This document shows positions 7,572 through 14,198 of a DNA stretch of 22,774 nucleotides, one piece after another. This stretch comes from RUG754 sp045545455 (GTDB lineage: Bacteria; Bacillota; Clostridia; Peptostreptococcales; Anaerovoracaceae). A program made the translations under genes and the position numbers. Position 1 is the first letter of the stretch, and the number at the start of each line of letters is the position of its first letter. Location: NCBI GenBank assembly GCA_045545455.1, contig JAZQAY010000045.1:1-22774 (forward strand). Direction: 5' to 3'. Under the pieces are notes generated by a model that did not search any database, had not been told where the DNA came from, and saw only the letters and a program-made list of their open reading frames with translations.

Positions 7572-8795
7572 ATGGCAGAAGAAAACGTTAAGAAACCAGC
7601 CGCCAAGGGCTCTAAAAAACAATATGTGGGAGCTAACAGATTCATCTACTGGATCCTGGCGAACCTGATAGGCAGACCGCTCCTCAGGTTCCGGCTGAAT
7701 ACAAAGTACGACAGGTCGGGATTTCAGGAGCTCATCGACCGCGGCGGACCGGCCCTCGTGGTTAGCCCGCATACGTCCAACCTGGATTTCATCTTTGCGG
7801 GAGTGGCTCTCTGGCCGAATATCCCGGCTTTCGTGGGAAGTCATCACTTCACCACGAACAAGATAACCAACTTCTTCATAAAGGTGAGCCACGCGATCAC
7901 CAAGAAGATGTTCTGCGCTGACGTGAGCACCATCATAAGCATCCTGAGGGCCAGAGACGCTGGCAAGATCATAGTGATCTATCCAGAGGGAAGGCTCACC
8001 TGTTCGGGACACTCCGTCCAGGTAACGGAGGGCACTGCAGAACTTGTAAAGAAGCTCGGTATAGACGTTTACTGGATAACCCAGGACGGAGCGTATAAAT
8101 CCTGTCCGAAGTGGGGAGGCCTGAAGTTCAGAAGAGGCAAGATCCTGGTCCACGGCGGAAAGCTCTTCGATAAGGATGAGATAAAGGATCTTACTCTGGA
8201 TGAGATAAGGGATGGCCTCAGGAAGGCCATAAGCCACGATGAAGACAAACTCTTTACCGACGTGGCATATAAGTCAAAGGCACCTGCAGAAGGCCTTGAC
8301 GGGATTCTTTATAAGTGTCCCGTCTGCGGAGCTGAATTCAGGACCATGACTGAAGGAGACAGGTTCTGGTGCAGCGACTGCGGCACTGAATGGAAACTGG
8401 ACGAGAAGTACGTGCTGCACGGTCCGGTATTCGATCATATAAATGCCTGGTTTGACTGGCAGGAGGATCAGATAGACATATCAGTTCCCATGGAGAGCGA
8501 AGTAACGGTCATGAGTCCGGGATCTGACGGCTTCATGGTAAAAGACGCCGGTCATGGAAACTTCCGTGTGGACAGGGATTCCATAGAATTTAAAGGCACC
8601 GTCTTCGGTGAGCCCCTTGAATTCAGTGAAAAGACGTCTGTAATAACCGCATTTCCTGCAAGTGTGGGAGATCATATTTCACTTTATTCGAAGCGTGTGC
8701 TATACTATATATGTCCTGAGCCGGACAGAAGAGCTGCCGTAAAATGGGTACAGTATCTTGACAGGGTAACTAAGGAGAGGACGATTAATAACTAG
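7572..8795 (+). CDS. PlsC-type lysophospholipid acyltransferase fused to a zinc ribbon
   Basis: N-terminal half (about residues 25-225) is an acyl-CoA/acyl-ACP:lysophosphatidate acyltransferase domain. The HX4D catalytic motif is HTSNLD (His67, Asp72), and block III is YPEGRL (137-142), the usual FPEGTR position that binds the glycerol phosphate. After it comes a zinc ribbon, CPVC (Cys249, Cys252) and CSDC (Cys267, Cys270), and then about 130 residues I do not recognise. Normal PlsC proteins are about 200-250 residues and end near the acyltransferase domain, so the 407-residue fusion is unusual. It starts 1 nt after the dynamin stop, so translation is probably coupled. The likely reaction is acylation of lysophosphatidate or a related lysolipid at the inner membrane face; the exact substrate cannot be told. 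Confidence 0.85.
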   Translation: MAEENVKKPAAKGSKKQYVGANRFIYWILANLIGRPLLRFRLNTKYDRSGFQELIDRGGPALVVSPHTSNLDFIFAGVALWPNIPAFVGSHHFTTNKITNFFIKVSHAITKKMFCADVSTIISILRARDAGKIIVIYPEGRLTCSGHSVQVTEGTAELVKKLGIDVYWITQDGAYKSCPKWGGLKFRRGKILVHGGKLFDKDEIKDLTLDEIRDGLRKAISHDEDKLFTDVAYKSKAPAEGLDGILYKCPVCGAEFRTMTEGDRFWCSDCGTEWKLDEKYVLHGPVFDHINAWFDWQEDQIDISVPMESEVTVMSPGSDGFMVKDAGHGNFRVDRDSIEFKGTVFGEPLEFSEKTSVITAFPASVGDHISLYSKRVLYYICPEPDRRAAVKWVQYLDRVTKERTINN

Positions 8796-8810
8796 ATAAT
8801 GTGGTTGTGA

Positions 8811-8839
8811 TTGACATAAGACCGCATATAAAGTATATT
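8811..8839 (+). promoter_or_regulatory. Near-consensus sigma-A promoter for the sigma factor operon
   Basis: TTGACA (8811-8816, perfect), 17-nt spacer, TATATT (8834-8839). Predicted start near 8846 gives a leader of roughly 70 nt that contains the stem-loop at 8891-8916. This is a housekeeping-type promoter; I see no obvious ECF autoregulatory promoter. Confidence 0.75.
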
Positions 8840-8890
8840 TATCATATAAAATGTGCTTTCAGTGTGAGTAGCATCGTAGGGTCAAACGAC

Positions 8891-8916
8891 TAATACACAG
8901 GACCGCCTGTGTATTA
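8891..8916 (+). promoter_or_regulatory. Perfect stem-loop between possible Shine-Dalgarno and sigma factor start
   Basis: TAATACACAGG (8891-8901), ACCG loop, CCTGTGTATTA (8906-8916): 11 perfect base pairs ending 2 nt before ATG 8919. There is no T-tract, so it is not an ordinary terminator. The only purine-rich candidate ribosome site is AGGG at 8878-8881, 37 nt from the ATG linearly but about 11 nt if the 26-nt hairpin is folded. It could tune translation, or the DNA palindrome could bind a regulator. Confidence 0.6.
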
Positions 8917-8918
8917 TC

Positions 8919-9512
8919 ATGGGCAGTATGAAGGGTATTTCCAGAGAAAAAATTGAAGAACTGGTTTGCGAGTACAGGGAAAGCCTGATCAGCTTTATAT
9001 TCAGATACGTGAGAGACTTGCATACTGCAGAGGATCTGGCAGAGGATGTTTTTGTGGAAATATTGCTCCATCCGGACCGCTTCCGAAATGCATCTTCCGA
9101 GAAGACGTATCTCTATGCCATAGGCAGGAATAAGGCGGTGGACCATATCAGGAAGCACAGCAGGCTTTTGCTCGTAGGTGACGGAGATTCAGGAAATCCT
9201 GAGGAAGGCCAGGCCTTCATGGAGAGGGTCATGGGCGAAGAGGACAGGATGAGAAGGATGGCTGAAGACAGCGATCCCGCATCTCAGGTCATCAGAAACG
9301 AAGAGATATCCTCTCTCAGAAAGGCTTTGGAAGAGATCAAGAAGGAGTATCGTGAAGCCCTTGTTTTAGTATACTTCGAGGACATGTCCTATGAAGAAGC
9401 GGGCAAGGTCATGGGGAAGAACACCAAGCAGGTGGAGAACCTGATATACAGAGGCAAGAAATCACTGGCGAAAGCCATGGAGTCCAATATAACAAACCGA
9501 AAAGATAAGTAA
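8919..9512 (+). CDS. ECF-type RNA polymerase sigma factor
   Basis: A 197-residue sigma-70 family protein with only regions 2 and 4. Region 2 contains RESLISFIFRYVRDLHTAED, LAEDVFVEIL and the promoter-melting/-10 recognition helix ending DHIRKHSR. Region 4 contains EYREALVLVYFEDMSYEEAG and a helix-turn-helix with KQVENLIYRGKKSL for -35 recognition. The linker (about residues 88-120) is acidic and long. Start choice is uncertain: ATG 8919 lies directly behind a stem-loop, and ATG 8928 (codon 4) is equally good by homology; neither has a normal Shine-Dalgarno. The stop overlaps the next gene by one base (TAATG), the usual arrangement of a sigma factor with its membrane anti-sigma factor. The inducing stress cannot be inferred. 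Confidence 0.9.
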   Translation: MGSMKGISREKIEELVCEYRESLISFIFRYVRDLHTAEDLAEDVFVEILLHPDRFRNASSEKTYLYAIGRNKAVDHIRKHSRLLLVGDGDSGNPEEGQAFMERVMGEEDRMRRMAEDSDPASQVIRNEEISSLRKALEEIKKEYREALVLVYFEDMSYEEAGKVMGKNTKQVENLIYRGKKSLAKAMESNITNRKDK

Positions 9513-9913
9513 TGAAGAGCAACCAAGAATTCACAGACAGCGTATATCTGAAATACGAAAAGGCTCTTGAGGCCGAAAAACAGAGAACAGCTGCAAGGAA
9601 AAGAACAATTAAATATGTGTCAACTCTGGCTGCTTGCATTATTATTATGGTGGGTATCCTGGGAGTCAGCCTGAACTGGAATAATATTTTCGGAGGAGGC
9701 ACTGCGATACCCGGAAATGATCCTGTGATCGAGCAGCCTGCGGATGATCCGCTTGGAGGCGCTGAAGAGATAAATGATGAAGATACGCCTCAGGCGGCAT
9801 CTCCTGACTCTTCTGAAGGTGACAGCCTGGGATATGCAGCGCTCGGTGGCGGAGGCGCCATCGGACTGGGAGCTATTGCGTATTACATGAACAGACGTAA
9901 AAAGCGCAGATAA
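9512..9913 (+). CDS. Small two-TM membrane protein, candidate anti-sigma factor
   Basis: The 133-residue protein has an N-terminal charged cytoplasmic part (1-32), a first membrane segment (about 34-54), an acidic Pro/Asp/Glu-rich external stretch (about 60-105), and a second glycine-rich membrane segment (about 108-126) followed by the basic tail NRRKKRR. Positive-inside considerations put both ends in the cytoplasm. Its one-base overlap with the sigma factor gene suggests it holds that sigma factor at the membrane, but I see no zinc-binding HxxxCxxC motif or other known anti-sigma domain. The tail resembles a sortase substrate terminus, yet there is no LPxTG-type motif. Function is inferred from context and topology only. 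Confidence 0.6.
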   Translation: MKSNQEFTDSVYLKYEKALEAEKQRTAARKRTIKYVSTLAACIIIMVGILGVSLNWNNIFGGGTAIPGNDPVIEQPADDPLGGAEEINDEDTPQAASPDSSEGDSLGYAALGGGGAIGLGAIAYYMNRRKKRR

Positions 9914-9977
9914 TATCTCAATAATCCAGATCAAACTATCGCTGATAATTAAAATCAAACATAATATGGAAAGGAAC

Positions 9978-10000
9978 GACCCGCAATATTATTGCGGGTC
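9978..10000 (+). promoter_or_regulatory. Perfect stem-loop in the mrp leader
   Basis: GACCCGCAAT (9978-9987), ATT loop, ATTGCGGGTC (9991-10000): 10 perfect base pairs with no following T-tract. The purine-rich GGAAAGGAA at 9968-9976 lies just upstream and the preferred ATG (10012) just downstream. Linear spacing is 35 nt; looping out the stem reduces it to about 12 nt. It parallels the element before the sigma factor gene. Confidence 0.6.
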
Positions 10001-10011
10001 ATGTGTGTGAA

Positions 10012-10851
10012 ATGAACAAACAATCAAACGTTAAAAAACTGATCGGCGTAATCAGCGGCAAGGGCGGAGTAGGCAAGTCATCCGTAACTTCCATGCTTGC
10101 AGCTGCATCTAAGAAGCAGGGCTACAAGGTAGCTATCCTGGATGCGGACCTTACGGGACCTTCAATTCCCCAGGCTTTCGGTATCGATGACAAGGCATAC
10201 GGAACCGAAGAGGAGATCTGGCCTGTAGTTTCCAAAGGAGGCATCAAGGTCATAAGCATCAACTCTGTTCTTGAAGACGTTACCGATCCCGTTATCTGGA
10301 GAGGACCTCTTCTCGCAGGTGTCATCGATCAGTTCTGGAATAACGTTATCTGGGAAGATATCGACATCATGTACGTGGATATGCCTCCCGGAACAGGCGA
10401 CGTCGCTCTTACGGTCTTCCAGAGCCTTCCTCTCGACGGTATAGTGATCGTAACCAGCCCTCAGGAACTGGTATCCATGATCGTGCAGAAGGCAGTGAAG
10501 ATGGCACAGATGATGAACATTCCTATCATCGGTATCGTTGAGAACATGAGCGTGTTCACATGCCCTGACTGCGGTAAGAAGCATCACATCTTCGGCGAGT
10601 CACACGTTAAGGATATCGCCGCCCAGTACGGGATCACAGAAGTGGCTGAGCTTCCCATCGATATGGCAGTAGCCAAGGCTATGGACGAAGGAAATATCGA
10701 ATTCGTTGACCGTCCTGAACTCGACTCTCTCGTAGTTGAGTGCCTTAACGCAGACAATCCGGATAAGCATGACGGATATCCCGAGCCTCCGGAAGGATGC
10801 ACCCACGACTGCTCCAGCTGCGGAGTAGAGGGCTGCGGTTCCAGACAGTAA
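10012..10851 (+). CDS. Mrp/NBP35-family P-loop ATPase, Fe-S cluster carrier
   Basis: Cytosolic carrier proposed to bind and hand on 4Fe-4S clusters using ATP. The 279 residues show the deviant Walker A GKGGVGKS (16-23), the following LDADLTGPSIP segment (43-53), DMPPGTGD (123-130) and the conserved CPDC (Cys184, Cys187) that bridges a cluster between two subunits. The last 17 residues add a second group, Cys263, Cys267, Cys270 and Cys275 (CTHDCSSCGVEGC). In clostridial and eukaryotic NBP35-like proteins a similar cysteine group, as I recall it, is at the N-terminus. ATG 10012 is preferred to GTG 10003 because it gives the usual short N-terminus before VKKLIGVISGKGG. Codon use is strongly biased (AUA rare), suggesting good expression. 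ApbC/Mrp is the common name. Confidence 0.92.
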   Translation: MNKQSNVKKLIGVISGKGGVGKSSVTSMLAAASKKQGYKVAILDADLTGPSIPQAFGIDDKAYGTEEEIWPVVSKGGIKVISINSVLEDVTDPVIWRGPLLAGVIDQFWNNVIWEDIDIMYVDMPPGTGDVALTVFQSLPLDGIVIVTSPQELVSMIVQKAVKMAQMMNIPIIGIVENMSVFTCPDCGKKHHIFGESHVKDIAAQYGITEVAELPIDMAVAKAMDEGNIEFVDRPELDSLVVECLNADNPDKHDGYPEPPEGCTHDCSSCGVEGCGSRQ

Positions 10852-10937
10852 TTTTTTCGAATCGACACGATCAATTCACATAAACGGAACAAAACAGGCT
10901 TAAAGTATATTTCGTAATAAGCTTTAAGGAGTATCAG

Positions 10938-11813
10938 ATGTTTGGATATGTGCTTGTCAACAAGCCTGAACTGAAAATCAAAGAATTTGATCTTTACAGG
11001 AGCTACTACTGCGGCATCTGCCATTCTCTCAAAAAGAATCACGGATTCAGCGGCAGGATGACTTTGAACTACGACATGACCTTCCTGGCCATGCTCCTGT
11101 CAGACCTCTATGATAAGGAGGACTGCGACTTCGAAGCGAGATGCATCGCGCATCCTGCCCAGAAGCACCAGGAGAAGAGAAACGAGTTCAGCGATTACTG
11201 TGCCGATATGTGCGTTTTCTTAAGCTATTATAAAGGTGAAGACGACTGGAAGGACGAAAGAACTTTCAGAGGCTGGCTGGTCAGGATGGCTCTCAAGAGA
11301 AAAGCTGTGAAGGTCAGGGAGAAATATCCCGAAAAGACCGCGAAGATCGAGAAGCAGCTGGAAGCGCTGGCCGCTCTTGAAGCGGAAGGCAAGGCTCCCA
11401 TCGAGAAGGCTGCCAAGACCTTCGGAGAGATCATGGGCGAGATCTTCGTGTATCAGGACGATATCTGGAAGGACGATATGTATAAACTGGGATTTTATCT
11501 GGGGAAATACATCTATCTCCTGGATGCATATGAAGACATCGAGAAGGATACCGAGAAGGGCAATTACAATCCTTTCAGCGAGATGTACGCTGCGGCTAAG
11601 GCTAATGGATCTTTCGATGAATTCGACGATCAGGTGCTCAGCTTCCTCATGCTGATGATAGGAGAATGCACCGACGCCTTCGAGAGACTGCCTCTTATCG
11701 AAAACGCTGAGATAATGAGAAACATCCTTTACTCGGGAGTATGGGTGCGCTATACCAACTGCAAGGAAGAACGGCTTAAGGAAAGGAACAAGGCTGAAGA
11801 TGGATCCGTATAG
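10938..11813 (+). CDS. DUF5685 family protein
   Basis: The 291-residue, mostly helical soluble protein opens with MFGYVLVNKPELKIKEFDLY followed by YYCGICHSL (Cys25, Cys28), then Cys69 with His72 (RCIAHP) and Cys88/Cys92. The layout matches a family I know as DUF5685, common in Clostridia and of unknown function. Two acidic stretches stand out: YDMTFLAMLLSDLYD (45-59) and LDAYEDIEKDTEKGNYNPF (195-213). They loosely recall the Asp-rich helices of isoprenoid synthases, but this is only a resemblance. AAGGAG at 10926-10931 lies 6 nt before the ATG. It overlaps the J-domain gene by 14 nt, so the two are expressed together. A metal-binding or enzyme role is possible. Confidence 0.75.
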   Translation: MFGYVLVNKPELKIKEFDLYRSYYCGICHSLKKNHGFSGRMTLNYDMTFLAMLLSDLYDKEDCDFEARCIAHPAQKHQEKRNEFSDYCADMCVFLSYYKGEDDWKDERTFRGWLVRMALKRKAVKVREKYPEKTAKIEKQLEALAALEAEGKAPIEKAAKTFGEIMGEIFVYQDDIWKDDMYKLGFYLGKYIYLLDAYEDIEKDTEKGNYNPFSEMYAAAKANGSFDEFDDQVLSFLMLMIGECTDAFERLPLIENAEIMRNILYSGVWVRYTNCKEERLKERNKAEDGSV

Positions 11814-12498
11814 AGTATTGGGGATCAGCCCCGACGCAAGTGAAGATGAGATCAAAAAAGCTTACAGGACTCTGAGCCGTAAGTATCATCCCGATGCCAA
11901 CGTCGGAAGCCCGCATCAGGCTGAATACGAGGAAAAGTTCAAGGAAGTCCAGCAGGCATATAAGACCATAATGGATATACGTTCCGGCAAGGCTCAGGCT
12001 CAGACCGGTTACGGCGGATACGGATATGGAGGAAGTCAGGGTTTCGATCCCTTCGGTTTCGGAGGATTCGGAGGCCAGGGACAGTCATACCAGCAGGAGA
12101 CCTCGCAGGATGAGCAGTACCTGCGTTCCGCAGCTCAGTATATCCAGAGCGGCTATTACAGGGAAGGGCTCAACGTACTTGAGCAGATACCGAAGGATAA
12201 ACGCCGCGGCACCTGGTACTATTACAGTGCTTTCGCAAATTACAGGACAGGAAACAATGCCGCTGCTCTGGAACATGCGAAGATAGCCTGCGAGTTCGAG
12301 CCTAACAACTTCCAGTTCCGTCAGCTCCTTTCGATCATAACAGGAGGAGAGACGCGCTATCAGCAGCGTTCGGGTCAGTACGGAGGCAATCCCACCATGC
12401 AGATGCCGAACTACTGCGCGCGAACTGCCATGGCATTTCTATGCATGAGCATGTGCTGCGGAGGAGGATATGGCGTACCGCTTATATGCTGCATCTGA
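11800..12498 (+). CDS. J-domain protein with TPR-like region and cysteine-rich tail
   Basis: The N-terminal J domain (1-70) begins MDPYRVLGISPDASEDEIKK and has the HPD motif (30-32) that stimulates DnaK ATPase. A Gly/Tyr/Phe-rich linker follows (about 70-96), then a helical repeat region (about 104-185) with YIQSGYYREGLNVLEQI and YYSAFANYRTGNNAAALEHA, which look like TPR-type helix pairs. The classic DnaJ zinc fingers and C-terminal substrate domains are absent. The final residues, including CARTAMAFLCMSMCCGGGYG and a terminal LICCI, form a short hydrophobic, cysteine-rich tail that could anchor to a membrane or be lipidated; this is inference. It overlaps DUF5685 by 14 nt. It is a specialised co-chaperone, not the housekeeping DnaJ. 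Confidence 0.85.
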   Translation: MDPYRVLGISPDASEDEIKKAYRTLSRKYHPDANVGSPHQAEYEEKFKEVQQAYKTIMDIRSGKAQAQTGYGGYGYGGSQGFDPFGFGGFGGQGQSYQQETSQDEQYLRSAAQYIQSGYYREGLNVLEQIPKDKRRGTWYYYSAFANYRTGNNAAALEHAKIACEFEPNNFQFRQLLSIITGGETRYQQRSGQYGGNPTMQMPNYCARTAMAFLCMSMCCGGGYGVPLICCI

Positions 12499-12506
12499 AG
12501 AATCAA

Positions 12507-12545
12507 AAGCCTGCCGCAAAAGGCAGGCTTCACTTATTTTCTTTT
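12507..12545 (+). terminator. Rho-independent terminator after the J-protein gene
   Basis: Perfect 9-bp stem AAGCCTGCC (12507-12515) / GGCAGGCTT (12522-12530) with a GCAAAA loop, followed by a T-rich but interrupted tail (CACTTATTTTCTTTT). Confidence 0.8.
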
Positions 12546-12573
12546 GCAATACATGCGGTAGTTATGGTATAAT
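12544..12573 (+). promoter_or_regulatory. Promoter with extended -10 for rdgB
   Basis: TTGCAA (12544-12549), 18-nt spacer, perfect TATAAT (12568-12573) preceded by TGG. The -35 overlaps the T-rich tail of the upstream terminator. Predicted start is near 12580, about 26 nt before the gene. Confidence 0.8.
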
Positions 12574-12605
12574 AATGTGTCATTTTATATTAGTATAGGT
12601 GAGAT

Positions 12606-13205
12606 ATGGACAGGACTATAGTACTTTCAACGCATAATAAGGGTAAACTCAGAGAATTCGAAGGACTGGCCAAAAGACTCGGTTTCAGGATAATAACCAG
12701 AGATGAAGCCGGTATTCCCCACGACTTTGACGTGGTGGAAGACGGTACTACTTTCGAAGAAAATTCATACAAGAAGGCATACGAAGTAATGAAGATGTGC
12801 GGCCTTCCCACAATGGCCGATGACTCAGGCCTTATGGTGGATGCCCTCGACGGGCAGCCCGGCGTGTACTCTTCGAGATTCGGAGGAGTAGAGGGTGATG
12901 CAGTCAGGAATTACACCAAGCTCCTGGATATGATGAAGGGCCTTGAGTGGGATGAAAGAAAAGCTCATTTCACCACCGTGATAACCCTTATCTATCCAGA
13001 CGGTGATACCATCGTTTCTAAAGGAGAATGCCACGGACATATCACAGAGGAACCCCGAGGAGACCTGGGATTCGGATATGACCCCGTATTTATTGCCGAC
13101 GGCTTTGACAAGACGTTTGCAGAACTCGGCCCTGAAGTCAAGAACGGTGTGAGCCACAGGGCAAAGGCTCTGGAAGAGCTCGAAAGAAAACTGGAAGAAC
13201 GCTGA
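12606..13205 (+). CDS. rdgB: XTP/dITP diphosphatase (RdgB/HAM1 family)
   Basis: Hydrolyses non-canonical purine triphosphates such as dITP and XTP to monophosphates, keeping deaminated bases out of DNA and RNA. The 199 residues are standard. Signatures: STHNKGKLREF at the N-terminus (substrate phosphate binding), ADDSGLMVDALDGQPGVYSSRF (about 76-97) with the metal and base-binding Asp residues, and GFGYDPVF plus SHRAKAL near the end. AGGTGAG at 12597-12603 precedes the ATG. The following membrane protein starts 3 nt after the stop, so they share a transcript. Confidence 0.94.
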   Translation: MDRTIVLSTHNKGKLREFEGLAKRLGFRIITRDEAGIPHDFDVVEDGTTFEENSYKKAYEVMKMCGLPTMADDSGLMVDALDGQPGVYSSRFGGVEGDAVRNYTKLLDMMKGLEWDERKAHFTTVITLIYPDGDTIVSKGECHGHITEEPRGDLGFGYDPVFIADGFDKTFAELGPEVKNGVSHRAKALEELERKLEER

Positions 13206-13208
13206 CAG

Positions 13209-14108
13209 ATGATGGATTTCGATATCAAAAAAAGTTTCAAAAAATTAATAGAATTAATCAGACTGGTATACGATCATCTCGGAGATCCCTATTATCAGGG
13301 GGCATCTGCAGCGATAGCATATTTTTTGTTCCTGAGCATCTTGCCTCTGGTCATTCTGGCGTCCCAGGCTCTGGGGCTTTTTTCGCTTTCCATCGACGCC
13401 ATCCTGAGGTGGGCTGAGATCAACGTGTCAGGAAGCGGATTTGAACTTCTGCAGGGACTCCTTAAGCACAGGGCAACCAACACCAACAACCTGCTGCTTC
13501 TGGTTATCGCCATGTGGGCGGCATCACGTGCCAATATCTATTTGATAAGGCTGGCCAACTATACATTCTATGACGGGGAGATAGTGGGAAAAGGCTACGT
13601 AAGGGACAGGATGAGGTCTCTCGTCACTGTAATAGTTGCCATAGTGTCGCTGACACTTTCGATGGTAGCGCTTGTTTATGCACCCCTGTTTCTCAGGACG
13701 GTGTTCAAAGAGTCCGACTTTATGGAAGCTGTCATCACCGTGTGGATGACCATGAGATGGTTCGTAGTTCTCGGAGTATACATCCTGGTCATCTCTCTGA
13801 TATTCTACTTTCTGCCGTCCAGGAGACTTCATTACACGGATATACTCCCCGGAAGTCTTTTCACTTCAGCAGGTCTCATAGTCGTATCCATCGCCTTCAA
13901 TATATACGTAAGTCTCAGCACTGACTACGACCTGCTCTATGGATCTTTTGCCAACGCGGTGGCCATCATAATCTGGTTCTGGGCCATAGGCTGGGTGCTC
14001 CTCATAGGTATCATATTCAACAGGGTATGGTGGGCGGTGAGGACAAAGAACCGGAAGCCCATCCCTCAGTACGTAATAGACAGGAGGAATCCCGTGGGAT
14101 TTTTCTGA
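13209..14108 (+). CDS. YihY/BrkB family integral membrane protein
   Basis: A 299-residue protein with about six predicted membrane segments, beginning after a basic N-terminus (KKSFKKLIELIRLVYDHL). The family signature is clear: the QGASAAIAYFLFLSILPLVI first segment, and the late YGSFANAVAIIIWFWAIGW segment, equivalent to the YGS...W motif of the family. Some members were once called ribonuclease BN, but that activity belongs to another gene; the role is uncertain, possibly transport or envelope-related. The start could also be ATG 13212. Its 3-nt distance from rdgB suggests co-transcription rather than shared function. Confidence 0.88.
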   Translation: MMDFDIKKSFKKLIELIRLVYDHLGDPYYQGASAAIAYFLFLSILPLVILASQALGLFSLSIDAILRWAEINVSGSGFELLQGLLKHRATNTNNLLLLVIAMWAASRANIYLIRLANYTFYDGEIVGKGYVRDRMRSLVTVIVAIVSLTLSMVALVYAPLFLRTVFKESDFMEAVITVWMTMRWFVVLGVYILVISLIFYFLPSRRLHYTDILPGSLFTSAGLIVVSIAFNIYVSLSTDYDLLYGSFANAVAIIIWFWAIGWVLLIGIIFNRVWWAVRTKNRKPIPQYVIDRRNPVGFF

Positions 14109-14127
14109 TAAATGGGCAAATGAATCC

Positions 14128-14156
14128 TTGAAATAAGAGGGAAATTGTGTTAAAAT
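14128..14156 (+). promoter_or_regulatory. Promoter for gmk-rpoZ with extended -10
   Basis: TTGAAA (14128-14133), 17-nt spacer, TAAAAT (14151-14156) preceded by TGT. Predicted start is near 14163, so the transcript would begin almost at a small stem-loop, ACAGAT (14167-14172) / ATCTGT (14178-14183), just before the AAGGAG ribosome site at 14185-14190. Confidence 0.78.
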
Positions 14157-14198
14157 ATTTTGCTGAACAGATTCAGTATCTGTGAAGGAGTTTAATAA

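Noticed and set aside
9914..10000. Hairpin 9978-10000 as terminator of the small membrane protein gene
   Set aside because: No T-tract follows on either strand; position directly before the mrp start fits leader control better, though a 3'-end role is not excluded.
10899..10928. Inverted repeat CTTAAAG/CTTTAAG partly covering the ribosome site of the DUF5685 gene
   Set aside because: AT-rich 7-bp arms with a 16-nt loop would form only a weak RNA stem; chance is likely.
10584..11042. 152-codon - strand frame over the mrp/DUF5685 junction
   Set aside because: Overlaps two supported + strand genes and lacks a start signal or known motif.
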